From assembly GCA_023634235.1 (NCBI GenBank), contig JAMKCF010000004.1:20306027-20370026 (forward strand): DNA of 64,000 nucleotides, read 5' to 3'. Under the pieces are notes generated by a model, which had not been told where the DNA came from, ran no database searches, and saw nothing but the letters and a program-made list of their open reading frames with translations. This stretch comes from Pisaster brevispinus. Taxonomy: Eukaryota > Echinodermata > Asteroidea > Forcipulatida > Asteriidae. Below are positions 1-13,600 of the stretch, piece by piece. Position 1 is the first letter of the stretch, and the number at the start of each line of letters is the position of its first letter. The translations under genes were made by a program, and so were the position numbers.

Positions 1-1493
1 GTAAATAAATGGACATTTATCAATATAATGTCTTGTACCAGCAACATGGAAGAAATGAATAAGACCTTGTCTATGCATGAGATAACTGTATCTGTTGTCG
101 GGCTTATTTCTTGTTCCTTACACTCGACACAGGAGAACATTACGACCACAACGAGTAACACCCACGGGATGTGGAGTCTTGTGTGATGCGAATCATTCTT
201 ACTCGCAGCTTAGAAGCTAAATTGCGAAGGATGCGACTACAACATGTTCGAGAAACAGGCATGCAAGGACACCCGTTGCAGCCAGCCACATTGACCCATA
301 CCACCACTGAGCACAGCCAGACGTCGGAGGAAGAAAAATTTGAGGGCCTGGAGAAAAATCCTCGCGTCGATGGAGAGAACCAGCGCACAACTCTACTCAC
401 ATTACGTGGAATCGAACAGGGCCACAGTGGTTAGGTGCGAGCACCTTTTATGCACTAGCCATCCATGCCACCCACATGTAGTTGGTGGGGGAATGTATGC
501 GGTGAGGTGGGCGTGTCCATGTCCGTGCATGGGTAACGTTTGTGTCACCCAGTGACGGGATGGAATTGGCGATTGTTCTGGGAATCTAGGGATTCAGGTT
601 TCAAAACGAGTTCATTTCAACATTAAGTAGGAGCCAGATTTGTTTAATAATACTTTTACAAGATTTAGAAGTACGGAGGATATTGAAAATGCATGACCCT
701 TGCAATAAATGATAACTTTTCTGAATTGATAAACTCTCGTTAAATTCGGCGCTTTAAAGCTACCTCATCAAGCATGTTTTTACCCCAGGTATCTACATTT
801 TGTATTATTTTACGAAGTACAATGTTTAGGGTTACATAACTTCTTGTACAAATGACCTCTTCCGCTCGTTACAACTGTTGTTGGGCTAACTGATACACTT
901 TATATATTAAACTATAGCAACACCAACGTCAGCTACGGCACTACGTCACGGCTATTCGGCATACAAGGATTGAGCAATTAAATAGGACTTCTAAATATTA
1001 ACCTTGAAGAAATACAACTTAATATGATCGTCGTCCATATGCTACAAATTATCTGACCAAGTGTACCCGTTGCCATGGCTTTTTCCCAATAAATGGCAAA
1101 TGTCAAAAAGCTACTGCTTCATTCCAATTAAATCCATTTAAAGTCGACATCCATTTCCTTGACTCTTGATGCCACCCGTCATGTGATTTCTATCTGACTG
1201 TTTGTAATAATGGGAGTCCAGAATACTAGTCTATGCATAAACAACCCATGAGAAAACGTCCGCACCACGCCAGCACCACTTCAAACCACGGTCCATGAAG
1301 TGACTACAGTAAACTTGTTTGACAAACCTGGTCAGACACCTTCACATAGGCGGATCATCTCTTGGCACAAACTCGGCTCCCACCATTACATTCTCAGTGA
1401 AATCGGCAACGTTACATAATTTTAACCAATTCTCCAATGACGACTGGTTATTCATAGTTAGTTATCAGTTTACTTGCTGGCGTATGTATTAAA
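1..1493. other. Upstream region of gene A, no supported gene
   Basis: Sequence before the first recognised exon of gene A. Short open frames overlap on both strands around 140-555, but none shows a domain, a signal peptide or plausible splice partners. Positions about 130-430 read like an old dispersed repeat. No convincing TATA box is visible immediately upstream of the ATG at 1494, so a promoter or non-coding first exon cannot be placed. Confidence 0.5.
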
Positions 1494-1610
1494 ATGATCC
1501 GCTTACCGACTCATCGCACGTTGGTTTTTCTGTTGATGTTATCGAGTATCCATTCGCTCTCTTCGAAAGACTGGATTGTTAGGCCTTCACAACACATCAG
1601 ATATTCGAAG
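1494..1610 (+). CDS. Gene A exon 1: start codon and signal peptide
   Basis: 39 codons from ATG to a gtaagg donor, ending in phase 0. The N-terminus has a basic start followed by a hydrophobic core (V-F-L-L-M-L) and a small-residue S-S region, a typical signal peptide. Gene B has an equivalent phase-0 leader exon at 31952, which supports this start. Confidence 0.85.
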
Positions 1611-4600
1611 GTAAGGTATAGCTGTGTAATAGAAGTTATCATGCCGTTATATGAATCAAATTTACTATTGGGGTCTATTTAAAAGTATAAAAAAAACTTA
1701 AACAAAAACCATTCATTTTCTTGTTGATAGATCCAATTATGTATCCTACCTTTATCTGCCAATTATTGTTTGCTACAACCATGAGGCATCTTGATGTTTG
1801 TATAAGCTCCGTAAGCACTTTCTCTGAGTCATGTGAAAAAGTTCACAGGCATAAATAGCTCAGGTGAGATTCAAACCCACGACCTTTGCCGTTCTAAAGC
1901 AGCTGTGTTACCACTAGACCACCGAGCTTGCCCTGTAGCTAGATGTAGTTCGAAGCGGCGTTAATAGATTTACATCGGGAATAAAGAATATTGTTTTTGT
2001 TGTTTTGTTTTATCGAATACACTGATGCGTGTGTTAAGCACTGTATACTCTCCCAAACCTTGTGGGGAAAAAAACATATATCGTAATGCAATTTTTGGCG
2101 AGCTGAGAAGCAAAATGAGCCTATGTAATGACAATTTCCGTCCGTCTGTCAGTGCGTCGGTCTTGTCGTCCGTCCGGGCGTACGAGAGATACATTGTGGT
2201 TTGAGTTTTAGGTAGAAACTGTTGTTGTTGTTTGTTTTTTTGACATTGTGGGGTGAAGCCCACAATGTTTTAACAGGAAAGATTAAAGAAAAGGGATCAT
2301 AGACAACACCTGGGGAAAGCCCACAATGTAGCTCTCATAAAGATTACAGTCTGTTTGTCCGTCTATCTGTCGGGCTGTCCGGCCGTCCGCATTCAATAAA
2401 TGTTAAAGTTTTAGCATCAAGCTTCAACATTTATGTTTTGAGTTGATTTATGGATTCTAAAAGCCCTAAGTGAATTAATTATACAATGACAGCCATGTAT
2501 TGTGTTTCTCAACAATTTTTTTACAGAAATGTTTTCAGACTTTAAAAAGAAATATTGAAGTTTGTTTTACAATGTTGAACATTGTGCCCTCGGGACTTCA
2601 TACAAAACTTTAGACTAAACGTTGGATGTTTTAGAACTGAATTTGAACAACAACACAACAGACGTGCAGAAATTAAACACAAACCAAACTCTACGTCATT
2701 GATTCCAGTTGAATGAGCAAAAACAATGACAAATTTAAATGGTCATAACTCCTTAATGCAATGATGTACTGACTTGAAATTTGAATCAAATATTGCTTCT
2801 TACATGTAGATTCATATAACAAGATAAAACTCAAGGAGTTTATCACTGGTTCCAGTTGAATGAGCTAAAACAATGAAAACCTTAAATGGTCATAACTCCT
2901 TATTGCAATTAGTCATTGATCTTCTATCTGGCGATCGGCAGCTTGCCATGGCAGCTTCGCTGTTCTAGTTTAGTTTTAAAAAAATCAAAGATTTACGATA
3001 TTACAGTAGCCTAATAGGCACAATATGATAAAACAAATCAGTAATTCGGGGCATACAGTCACGTTTTTAGCACACCAAAAGCTCCTTTTGTGCAACATAA
3101 TTAGATTGATAAGGAAACAGTAACGGTTAAACATCCAATGTGCAGTTTATGTTCAGAAACTACACTGTTATTGTATAAGTTTAAATGTTTTGTCGTAATC
3201 TGATGTTGTATTTTGGTAATAACTTTCCTTTCTTTTAAGTTCAAAATTTCTGTTTTTTTAAATATTTTTTTAAGCCATTTCACTTTCCAAGAACAGAATA
3301 AATCAACTGTGACTAGATATTTTGATAAACTCTTTTTAGAAATCTTGATGATATTTATTTCCCCTTTGATTGATGATATGCACATGCTAGCCTTGGGCCT
3401 CCCGCTGAGATTTCGACCTTTAGCGGAATTGCACGTGCAGGTTCGATAAGGTTACCCTACCCAACACAAACACTGTCAACAAGAATTCACTCCAAAAGTA
3501 GACCACCTTGCAATTGACACCGAGATCGTGTCAAACCATTGAAATAATCACTGTTGGGATTTCAAAGACGAACTATCTAAAGTTGTTATCAAGGTCTCGT
3601 CGCACGGTTACCAAGGTTTCAATAGTAAAAGAATTCTTTGAAAATTAAGTGCATTTCATTGTCACACCACACGTAGTGTTTGTTGAATTATCCGACATAA
3701 AAGAAATGAACCAATTCTTGAAATTGATTTGCCTTCGATAATAAATAATAGCAAACTGTTGAACATTACAAGAAAAGGGACAAGGTTAAACTTACATCAA
3801 GGGTCCACCTCAAGCAGCATGGCCCAATATTTATCTGAATATTTTCAGTGGATAGAATTTTGACCGATGATGCTGTTTCAAAATAAAAACATAGACAAAC
3901 CTTTGCATATGCCACGGACAAGGTACAACATTTCCCCACATACTGCAAGAGTTTTTTACATGATGGCCGATGGACTAAGTTAATGTCGGAATCCCAAAAA
4001 TAATGATCCATTTGTAGTTTTAACTAACTACCACTTGTCATTGGTGGATTTAATAATTTCATGCAATACCTTAAAATAAAAGCATGTGACTTTCTCGAAC
4101 CAATAAAATAGCTATTTACAAATTTGAATCCAAATTGTCGACCAAATTGACCAAAAATCGGACATATCGTTAATAATTAGTGATAATTCGGCCTTCGATG
4201 TGATTTTCCCTTCCGCGAAAACATGAATATTTATCAAACCTCAGCTGGTTTGTTGACTTAAATAGAGGGAGCCAAGCACCAACATTATGTTCTTACTTAG
4301 AAAAAGAAAGGTTGTTGTTATGAAACCCTTGATAATGACAGATGTGGGTTATGCACGACATGGTGCCCCGGTGTCACATTACCAAATAGGTCATCCAAGT
4401 GAAGGTCATGAAATGATTGTAGTCTAATGGTGTACACATCCTGTAAGCAAATCAGAAGTGTTATTCAAACCTTCCCCAAATGCTCGCAAATAAAAGGGAA
4501 AATTCCGAAACTCGGCGAAGAAGAAACAGCGGCATATAGCCAGGACTTTTTGGGTGGTGGGGGGCATTGTTTTTATTTTGGAAGGGGCGCCGCAGGGGTC

Positions 4601-7600
4601 ACCATTCGTTTATATTCTTGGCATTTTGTTTAGCCAGACAGGTTTATTTTGACTTTCTTGTAAACGAAGACATACATCAAGCAGATATATTCAGGATACA
4701 ACTTTGTAATACTCTGTTTTTATTCTTTTTACTTTTTTCCCTTTACTTTTTGTTTTGTTTTTTTGTTGAGCACTAACACGATTTTCCGGGGGGGGGGGGG
4801 GGCACGGGGGCAGTGGAAATTGGTCTCAAGTCTCACCTCCCCCGTGGCTACGCCGCTGAGGAGAAATGTTTTGTTTCAGATTCAATATAGTTGGCGCCCT
4901 CCAGTGATCTTCACCACTCAAAGTTCATTCTAAGCTTATCTGGTCAATAATTCAAATGAGCGCTTACTTATTTTGAACAAAATTGGTTACACACCATACG
5001 ATGAAGTAAAGGACACGTGTCGCCAAGACCGCCATGTTTTCTACCCCGACCGGTTAAACAACATCCACAAAAATCAATACAAATTGTTTAATTACAAATT
5101 GTGATGTTAACGTCTATTTTAATTTTAAAACCCCCATAAAAATCACACACTCAAACAACAACAACAACAACAATAGCAACGTTTTCCCCGATAAAATTAA
5201 CCTACAGGTTTCTATATTTGCAGATATCTGACGCGACTAATCCGTTCCGAGTCAAGAGGCAAGCATATGGAGTGAGTATAGGTTGTTATTTCATTTTCAA
5301 ATAAATAGTGTATAATTAGGCCTAGGCGATACATAATGCCGTTTCAATTTAACGTGCCACACAATTATACGATTGTACTCGATTGACATGTACGTTTTCT
5401 TCACATCTTACAATATGTGTGCCCCTTTTTTGCACACAATCACGGAAGGCCATTGGTTTGTTCCTATTGCCGGCTTGTTTGGGTCTAGGGTTGTCCTTTT
5501 GATAATTAATGTTTTTAATCATTGATTACAGAGAGGAAATGATGTACAACTGTTTCAAGTGGAGACCAAGATTTTATTGAGGTTTGCCAGCACTACAATA
5601 AGAAGTCGCATCTATAACCGCGGGACATCGCCACAGCCTTTGGACTTCGTACTGCAGTTACCTCTCAGTGCATACATCGCTAACTTCACTCTGTAAGTCA
5701 CACGTTAACTCCCACAGGCAATCGTGCCCTATAGAGCGGCAGCACGACAAGGGGCACGGGGGTAGTTGCACCCAGATCATTTCTTTGTCCCCCTCCATTT
5801 CCAGCTTACATTTCCCCCGATGGCCGAAATTGAATTTAACTCCAAACCACATTCAGGTATAAAACTATGTTCGTGTTAACCCCAGCTCAAGAATAACGCT
5901 GGTGTAAGTCCGTCATGGTAGGAAGTCAATTGTGCTTTTTCAGAAGTAAAAAATTCCATCCAAAATTAATGTTTTCTCCTTTAATTTCAGCTTGCATAAT
6001 TACAATGGTTAACCTGTAATCATATTTTAGATTATTTGAATAAAAATTTTATTTTGCGATAGGGTACACAGTATTCATAATTAATTTTTCTTGGATCTCA
6101 TTTAGTGGAGGGGTGGGGCTAGGGGGCGCTACTGATTTGCCTTTTTTTATTTCACTCGACCTTTTTTCGCTGCTGGATTTTAGTGGAGCTGAATTTACGA
6201 GGCCACATTGGCATATCGTTTTGGTGTCATGTGAGTTCCTGCCCCTACCATTTGATTTCGGTAAACCCGCCTAACATTAATGCTTAGCGACTCTCTGAAC
6301 CCTTTTCGCTAGCTGAAAGGAGCCTGTTTGCCAACACCCCTCATTACCACCGCTATACAACTTAAATTCACTGTTAGCTTTTCTTACGGATATTTTTACA
6401 TTATTCAAAAGATTTCCTCAGTGTTATTAATGAAAGACCCTTTTCTTGCAGTTGGCTTTTCCCCGTTTGATTGGTCCAAGTCGGCTTTGTATTGACCATG
6501 TACACTCTCAAATCTCCCGGTCAGAATTGACTCGGATTCCAGGTTCCAAGGAGCCGGACTCAGTTCCGGGTCAGGCTGTTCCGGAAACTCAGATTCTGCA
6601 TCATTTGGACCCATTTCTTTTAACAGAGATTCCGGGTCAAACTAACCCATAAATGGGTCACGTCTCATGGGACCCGGATGGGTCCATTCTGACCCGGGAG
6701 TTTTTAGAGCGCAACCTGTGACATCAAAGTTTTTTTTTTAAAGAGTCATAGAGACTTACATTTTACGGAAATTGCACGTACACAGTATGTTACAATTTCT
6801 TGCCAACCTTTGACATGTAGCTAAAACTTGTACTGCGGCTGCTTTTACACATCTTTGTTTTATGAGATAACAACACCATATTCGACATCTCGTAACTAAA
6901 ACCTTGCCTGCCAGAACAACGCCCTGGAATGTACAAGGTCAAACTTTTTGTAAACAAGGTGACATGGGTTTATCAGAATAATAATGAGTATTATATTTTC
7001 AGGGATGTAAATGGTAAAACCTTTGTAGGTTCAGCTCGAGATAAATGCGAGGGAGAAGATGAGAATACATTTGATGCTTCTGGTGGTCTATCAAGTGGAC
7101 GTATTACTGCCCTGTAAGTCAAGTCACCCCAGTCGCTCTGCATTTTTACGTCAGTTATGTCTACATTAATTTTATCGACGCGTTCGTTCATTATTATGAT
7201 TTGTTCTTAAACTTGTTTACATTGGTTACATTAAGGTTCTTTTTATTTTATTATAATCATTTGTTTGCGAAATAGAACTAGTTTGAATAATATTTTTTAA
7301 AACAGAGATCCAGATAGAAACACGTTCATGGTGTCTGTGAGTGTAGCACCAGGTGACACAGTAGATGTGATGGTCAATTACCAGGAACTACTGGAGCGAA
7401 TTCAAGGCTGGTACACACAGAAGATCAGCATTAACCCACAGCAGGTAAAACAAACTGGAAAATGGCATTAAAATGTGCAATTCAATTGTTATTATGAGTT
7501 AAAGGTAAATAAGAGAACAAATATCAGCGAGTTATACTTGCTATGAGCCTATATACCGGTACCTGTTTCTGTATATCACAAGGCTTAGTCCTCTGATTGT

Positions 7601-10600
7601 AAGCTTTGATCTTGATATGTTGACAGAACCTAATTTCATGAAACTACTTTTGAACAGAAAATGTTGCTTGACAATTTTATTTGCAATAATAGCAAAACTA
7701 GTCACATAAAGCAATGTTCATAAAGCAGTAAGTATGATGCCTGAGCATTTCTGCTGAGCAAAACTTGTCTGTGCTTAGCAAACTGTGTTTTATGAAGTCG
7801 GTCTTCGACGTGCCATGTTGTTTGTAATAATTATTTTGTATATTTAGGTTGTGAGGGATCTTCGCATCTTGGCTTATATCAGTGAGCCCCAAGGTATCAG
7901 TAAAGTAGAAAGTGGTATATTACAGCTCAATGGTGGTAGCACTAGCTCATCTAGTAACGGACTCTATGGGTTGACAAGCTCCTATACATCACTTGAGGAC
8001 TATATCAGGAAGCAGGGAGATAGGCCTACACGTGTTAACATGGAATTCTTCCCAAATGAACAAGAACAGCAGCGTATTGGGGACCGTTCATCTGGAATCA
8101 ACGGGGATTTGATATTGCGATACGATATTGTGCATGATTACGGAGTGGGTCATGTTCAGGTAAATATTATTATAGGTAAACTGCAAATAAATCCACAAAA
8201 CTAATGCATTTAATGTCATTTCAAATTGCGTAACTCTGTTAATGTCTCTGTTTATTTGTACCGTTTGAACGCTGACAGAAATTTGGAGATGTTTTTGTTC
8301 ATCATTTTTCTCCTGGTGGTCTGGATCCAATTCGTAAAACAGTGGCTTTTGTTATTGATGTCAGTGGATCTATGTATGGAACTAAACTGAATCAAACCAA
8401 GCAAGCTCTATTGACTATTATGGACCAGATGAGATCAAATGACCATTTTAACATCATCACATTCTCCGATGAGGTAAGTAATGTAGGATAAGTAATCCTT
8501 ATAGAATACAGTTTGTGGTGATTGAATGATTCTATTGATCTTAATATAATATTGTTAGTGTTAGTCTTACTGTCACAGATCAAAAAATGTACAAAATATT
8601 CCCAGCGCGGAAATGATTTTGCTATTAATTATTTTGTTTGATAAGAAAAAACCCACGACATCATAACCTGTATTGTATGAATTGATTAGGAAAATATTAT
8701 AAGTGTCATCAATGACAAGAAATCCCGCCAAAATGATATGAACAAATCCAAACTCTACCATGCAATGTGGAATCCGGCCCCAGTATTTACAAAACTTTTG
8801 TTTATCAGGTTTATCATTGGCGTGAAGATGAAATGGTGGAAGCATCTCTTCGGAATATCCATATGGCCAAGAATCACATCCTCTCATTGAAAGATTTAGC
8901 AGGTAAATGGTGTCTGTAAATGGTGTCTGTTTTTGTGTAAGCCCTTTAGCTTTCACATCTGTTAAGAAATTTACGTTATACTCATTCGTTCTCGGCAAAC
9001 AACTTATTGCCGATTGTAGGCCTAAGTAGAGCACAGAATACGGTTTTGCTGAAGCAAAAAAATATATATATAAACGTAAATATAACTTTTACATAATCCT
9101 CCATCTCTCTTTGTTGGTTTAATTGAGTGTTTATTCTATCAAAAAGAAGAAGTATGTAATTTCAACTGTTTGAGCATACTCCGTTTGAAGTAACAAAATA
9201 TCGAAACTTGCTAAATCTCACCACTCACTTAAAGAACGAAACAAGTCCTAAGGTACATCACGTTAGAAGTCATTGCTTATAATTACAATGTACACCTTAA
9301 AGTGACTGTTATAGGTTAACGGTCATTGACTTCTACCAAAGTTACCTTTAATTGCTATAGTTTGTTTGAAATTGAACGTCGAAAAGAAAACTTATATATT
9401 CTTAAGTCTACCCTTTCGTTTTAATTTCTAGTTTTATTGTTAAAAAACAATGTTTTTGACGAAAACTATTTTTGATTATGACGTAATTATTTTGTTGTCT
9501 CATATCAAGGTACCAACTTGAATGATGCAATGATTGATGGATTAAACCAGCTACGTTTAGCTGGTGCCATGGAACCCATTTCAGCCCAAAACCCTGGTAT
9601 CTGTATTCTGTTTGTATTAACGGATGGGGATCCAACTAAAGGAGTCATTGATCATCGAACTATCGAGAGGAATGTGCAAAACAGTAACCGCGGGAGATGC
9701 TCCGTTGTAACTCTGGGGTTCGGAGCTGGAGATGTCGACTTCAACTTCCTTGCTCGTCTTGCTCTTGCCAATAACGGCGTGGCTCGAAAGATTTTCCGAA
9801 ATTATCCTGTTGCTGATCAGCTTATTGGTAGGCATATTTGTGTTATAGGAACTTTAACTGCTACGAGTATCGGTAAAACTAAAGCCTCAAAGTGAGTTAT
9901 ATACTATTTACTACTTTACTTATACTAGCATCAGACTGCTTACAGTGTTGTGAACATTTGTTGTTGTCTCAGGTGTATATGATGAGGTAGCTACACCTCT
10001 TCTTGCAAACATCGCTATTGAGTATCTTGGGGATAGTGTCGACCAGGACTCATTGACAAAAAGGACTTTCCAAAACTACTTTGAAGGATCTGAGTTTGCC
10101 ATCAGTGGTCGATTGGCTAACCTCCTAGCAGCTAACCTACCAATCAGGATAACTGCTATCAGTGCTGATGGCAAGGTAGACATTGCTGAACATGTCCCCA
10201 TTACTGAAGTAAGTCGGTTGTTTTATGCTTGATATACGATGCAATGTCTTATAAAATTAGGTCGTCTGTGTAAGTCTCCAATGACAACGGAATGACTGGT
10301 CAAAGTTAGCTAAACTCTAGTTGGCGGCTAGTCGTGTTAGTCACGGAAATATGTGCATCTTCTGCTTTAAGTAATGTGTTATTGCATCTTTTGTTCAATC
10401 ATATACTGTTTCAATCATAATCAACATAGAAATAGTATAGAATAAACTATAGAAAAAGCATAGGCCTAACCCGTAAAAGTATACAGAAACTGTTGTTATA
10501 CTATAGCCCTGGGGGCCTTTCACTTTCGTATTATACTACAGTGTCACAGAGGAAGAGTCATATTAGGGCTAGTTATACTATAGACCCCTTGCGCAATGCA

Positions 10601-13600
10601 GAACGCACGTCCTAAGAATGCACGTCAACCATTTCCATCAGTTTGTGAGTCAATTCCTTTGCACATTTTTGACTCCCAAAATGGCGGACAAGATAGGCGC
10701 GTGTAAGTGCGCTGCGCGTTGTGCAAGGGGTCTATGATTCTCAATGGTCCAGTCACCATCACGTGTCGCGTGCTATTGCTTTTTACCACGCGCGCAAGTA
10801 TCCACTCACAGGTTAAATACGCAAGCGTAGTAGACTATCGCATGACGAGCACTAGTCTACTACGCCTGAAGCTATCGCTAAACTATTGAACATCGCTTCT
10901 ACATACATAACAATACACTATGGGAAGACGGTTGCATAATGTCTATCTGTGTTTTTCTGAGCTCATTGATGCCGAACTAGAAAAGTATGAGCTATAGTAA
11001 AACAAATATAACACTAATATGATTTATTTCGGATGGACAGTCGAAATCCCCCTCTATGTTGTTGACAAACTGTCCCTCCGCTTCGCCTTGGGATAAACTA
11101 GTTTATCAAGTTCAATACATCGGGGGAGCTTGTATCGACTGTCCACCCTAAAACCACAGACAAATTTGTGCAGAGTCTAAATCATTGAATGTTTGCTGTT
11201 GATATTTTTCGTTGCAGACAACAACTTACTCCAACTCCAGGTTTTCTCCTGAGGAATCTACTGAGCGGACTGCGGCATTCATTACTCTGGCACAGCTTTT
11301 TAATGAGTACACAGTTTCTAATGATCCTCAAGAACAAAGGGTCATTGTCAACAGGGCCGTGCAGTTATCTCGGCAGTTTAATCTCTTGACTCCATTAATG
11401 TCCATGACAATCTCACCCCAGTCGACATCAGGTGGTAGCCGCCGAGGAGGTACAGCTTCCGTACCACCTACTCTACAATGGGGTATCAGTGGAGCAGCCT
11501 ATGAACAACCTAGCACCCAGACGTATAGTCGCACGTATGGTATAGGTGGCAGGATATGTACATATGTAAGTCTTTATGATTTCAAGGCACGCCTTAATTG
11601 AATCTCAGATTTAAATATGTTTTAATTTCATGCAAATTTTGGGGGACGCTCCTATTACCTTTTAGTTAATAATTAGACTACATTACTAGTGGTTTGTAGT
11701 GTTCCGTTTGTTGTGACGTATTAACAATTCTTCCAATCAAATTCTTCCAGGAGCCTGTGCAAGAGATTGACCTTCACCGACTGCATATAGAGTCAAGAAT
11801 TACCGACCGTTATGCACAGACCAATCTAGTTGGGGAATTAATCAACAGGGGTGATGAACGTCAAGATATCCCATTCACTTTCCTCATTCCACCTGGTGCA
11901 TTCATCTCGGACTTTAAAGTGTAAGTGAAAAATTATACACTACAATGTTAATTGTTACAAAATATTATTGTGTGTGTACATTGAAGGAAAAATGGTTAAA
12001 CATCACACACAGGTTTGCTGAAGTTGTTGCAGTACGTCGCTAAGCGAGTCAATTTGTTTTAAAAAGCAAATCAAATTACAAGATTTGTTTTTTATGAATT
12101 GCTCTAATTATTCCACAGAACCCAGTCAACACAAATGATATTGAATGGATCTTTGAGATCATTAGGGCTGTATCTAAAGGATTGAATACCATTGTCCTTT
12201 TCAGTTAACCTTTATTAGTATAGTCTCTTTAAGGTGTTGCGGGTTTGAAAGATGACGCCCCTTAAACACTGCAAAAATGACATAAACATATTTCTTTTAC
12301 AGGTTTATAGTTTTATTGTATATATCTACATTTATGTACGATTAAAACAATCAAAGGTATACTTTGCTTTTAACCCTTTCAAAAACGTTTCGGTTCCGTC
12401 TAATTTCTATTCGAAAACAACTTACATGACAGCAAAATGGCCCTATAAGCACCAGCCAGAGACCTGACTCACTCCCTCCATAATCCGCTTCCAAAACTAC
12501 AGTAGGCTTTATACAATTTTTACAATTTCAGATTGAGACATTGAAAAGATGCAAACAAACAAACAAACAATCAAACACCCCAACAAACAATCAAACAAAC
12601 ACACAAACAAACAACCCAACACCCCAACAAACAACCCAACACACCAACAAACAATCAAACAAACACCCCAACACCCCAACAAACAAACAAACAAACACCC
12701 CAACACCCCAACAAACAAACAAACACACGGAATGGACTTGAGCGGTAATTAATATGACATGATGACTATTGCTGTCTTATTTACCCTTGTGATACAGTGA
12801 AATAGACGGACGTACATATACAGGCAAAGTTGGTGATATCCGTGATTCTGAATGGCAGCAAATATTTCCTTCAAATGGCCAACAGATTGCACTGGTAACA
12901 AAAAGGTGAAAGTCTGCATATTTCAGTTCTTCAAAACTGTCCGAAAATGAGCCATTCAGCTGTTTTTCCAAATCTCGCAATGCTTTTTAAGCTCATGTAA
13001 AGTCATGAGCCACATTGCATTTTTCCCCCTTGTTCAACTGCATTTACATTTAATTTCACCTCCGTTTACAGAGCATTTGTAAGAGTGATAACTACCGTTT
13101 CTTGTAACTGCTAAATTACTAAAAGAATTTTCAAATTGTTTCCAAATGCGACTTATTTTGGGGAATTGATCAAATGGGAAATAATGATACTTGGCCTTAT
13201 ATATACGTCGCAATAATTTCATTTTGTGTTTTACTCTATATTGTTGATTTACAGTGGCCTTTGGCCTATTAGCCACAAAATCGTCAAATGTGAGCGTTGT
13301 TTTTACCCAGACAACCCAAGAAAGTTATCTGGCCTCAAACCATGGATATATGTCATCCATTTCCTCCATTCGATACTTGAATAGCGTAATTATTTGTACT
13401 GGTGTCATAATTTTTTTAAAGCAAAATATGTTTGTACTGAACATAAGTGTTAGTGTCTCTATAATGATGTAAGTAAGAGTGCTTTATAATCTTATACCCA
13501 AAGGGATCCAACCAAAGATACATTCACTATGCGAGTTGCGCATGTTGCTCCACAATCTTCAGTCAACTTTGACCTGACTTATGATGAGCTTTTAGAGAGA

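Noticed and set aside
140..434. Overlapping open frames near the left edge
   Set aside because: No start context, domain or splice partner; probably an old repeat.
12509..12752. Cys/Val-Leu-rich and Thr/Asn-rich open frames
   Set aside because: Caused by the CAAA/ACCCC microsatellite.
12798..12896. Earlier donor gtaaca for gene A exon 13
   Set aside because: It gives phase 0 and breaks the frame into exon 14; the gtgaaa donor nine bases later fits phase and the VIT pattern.
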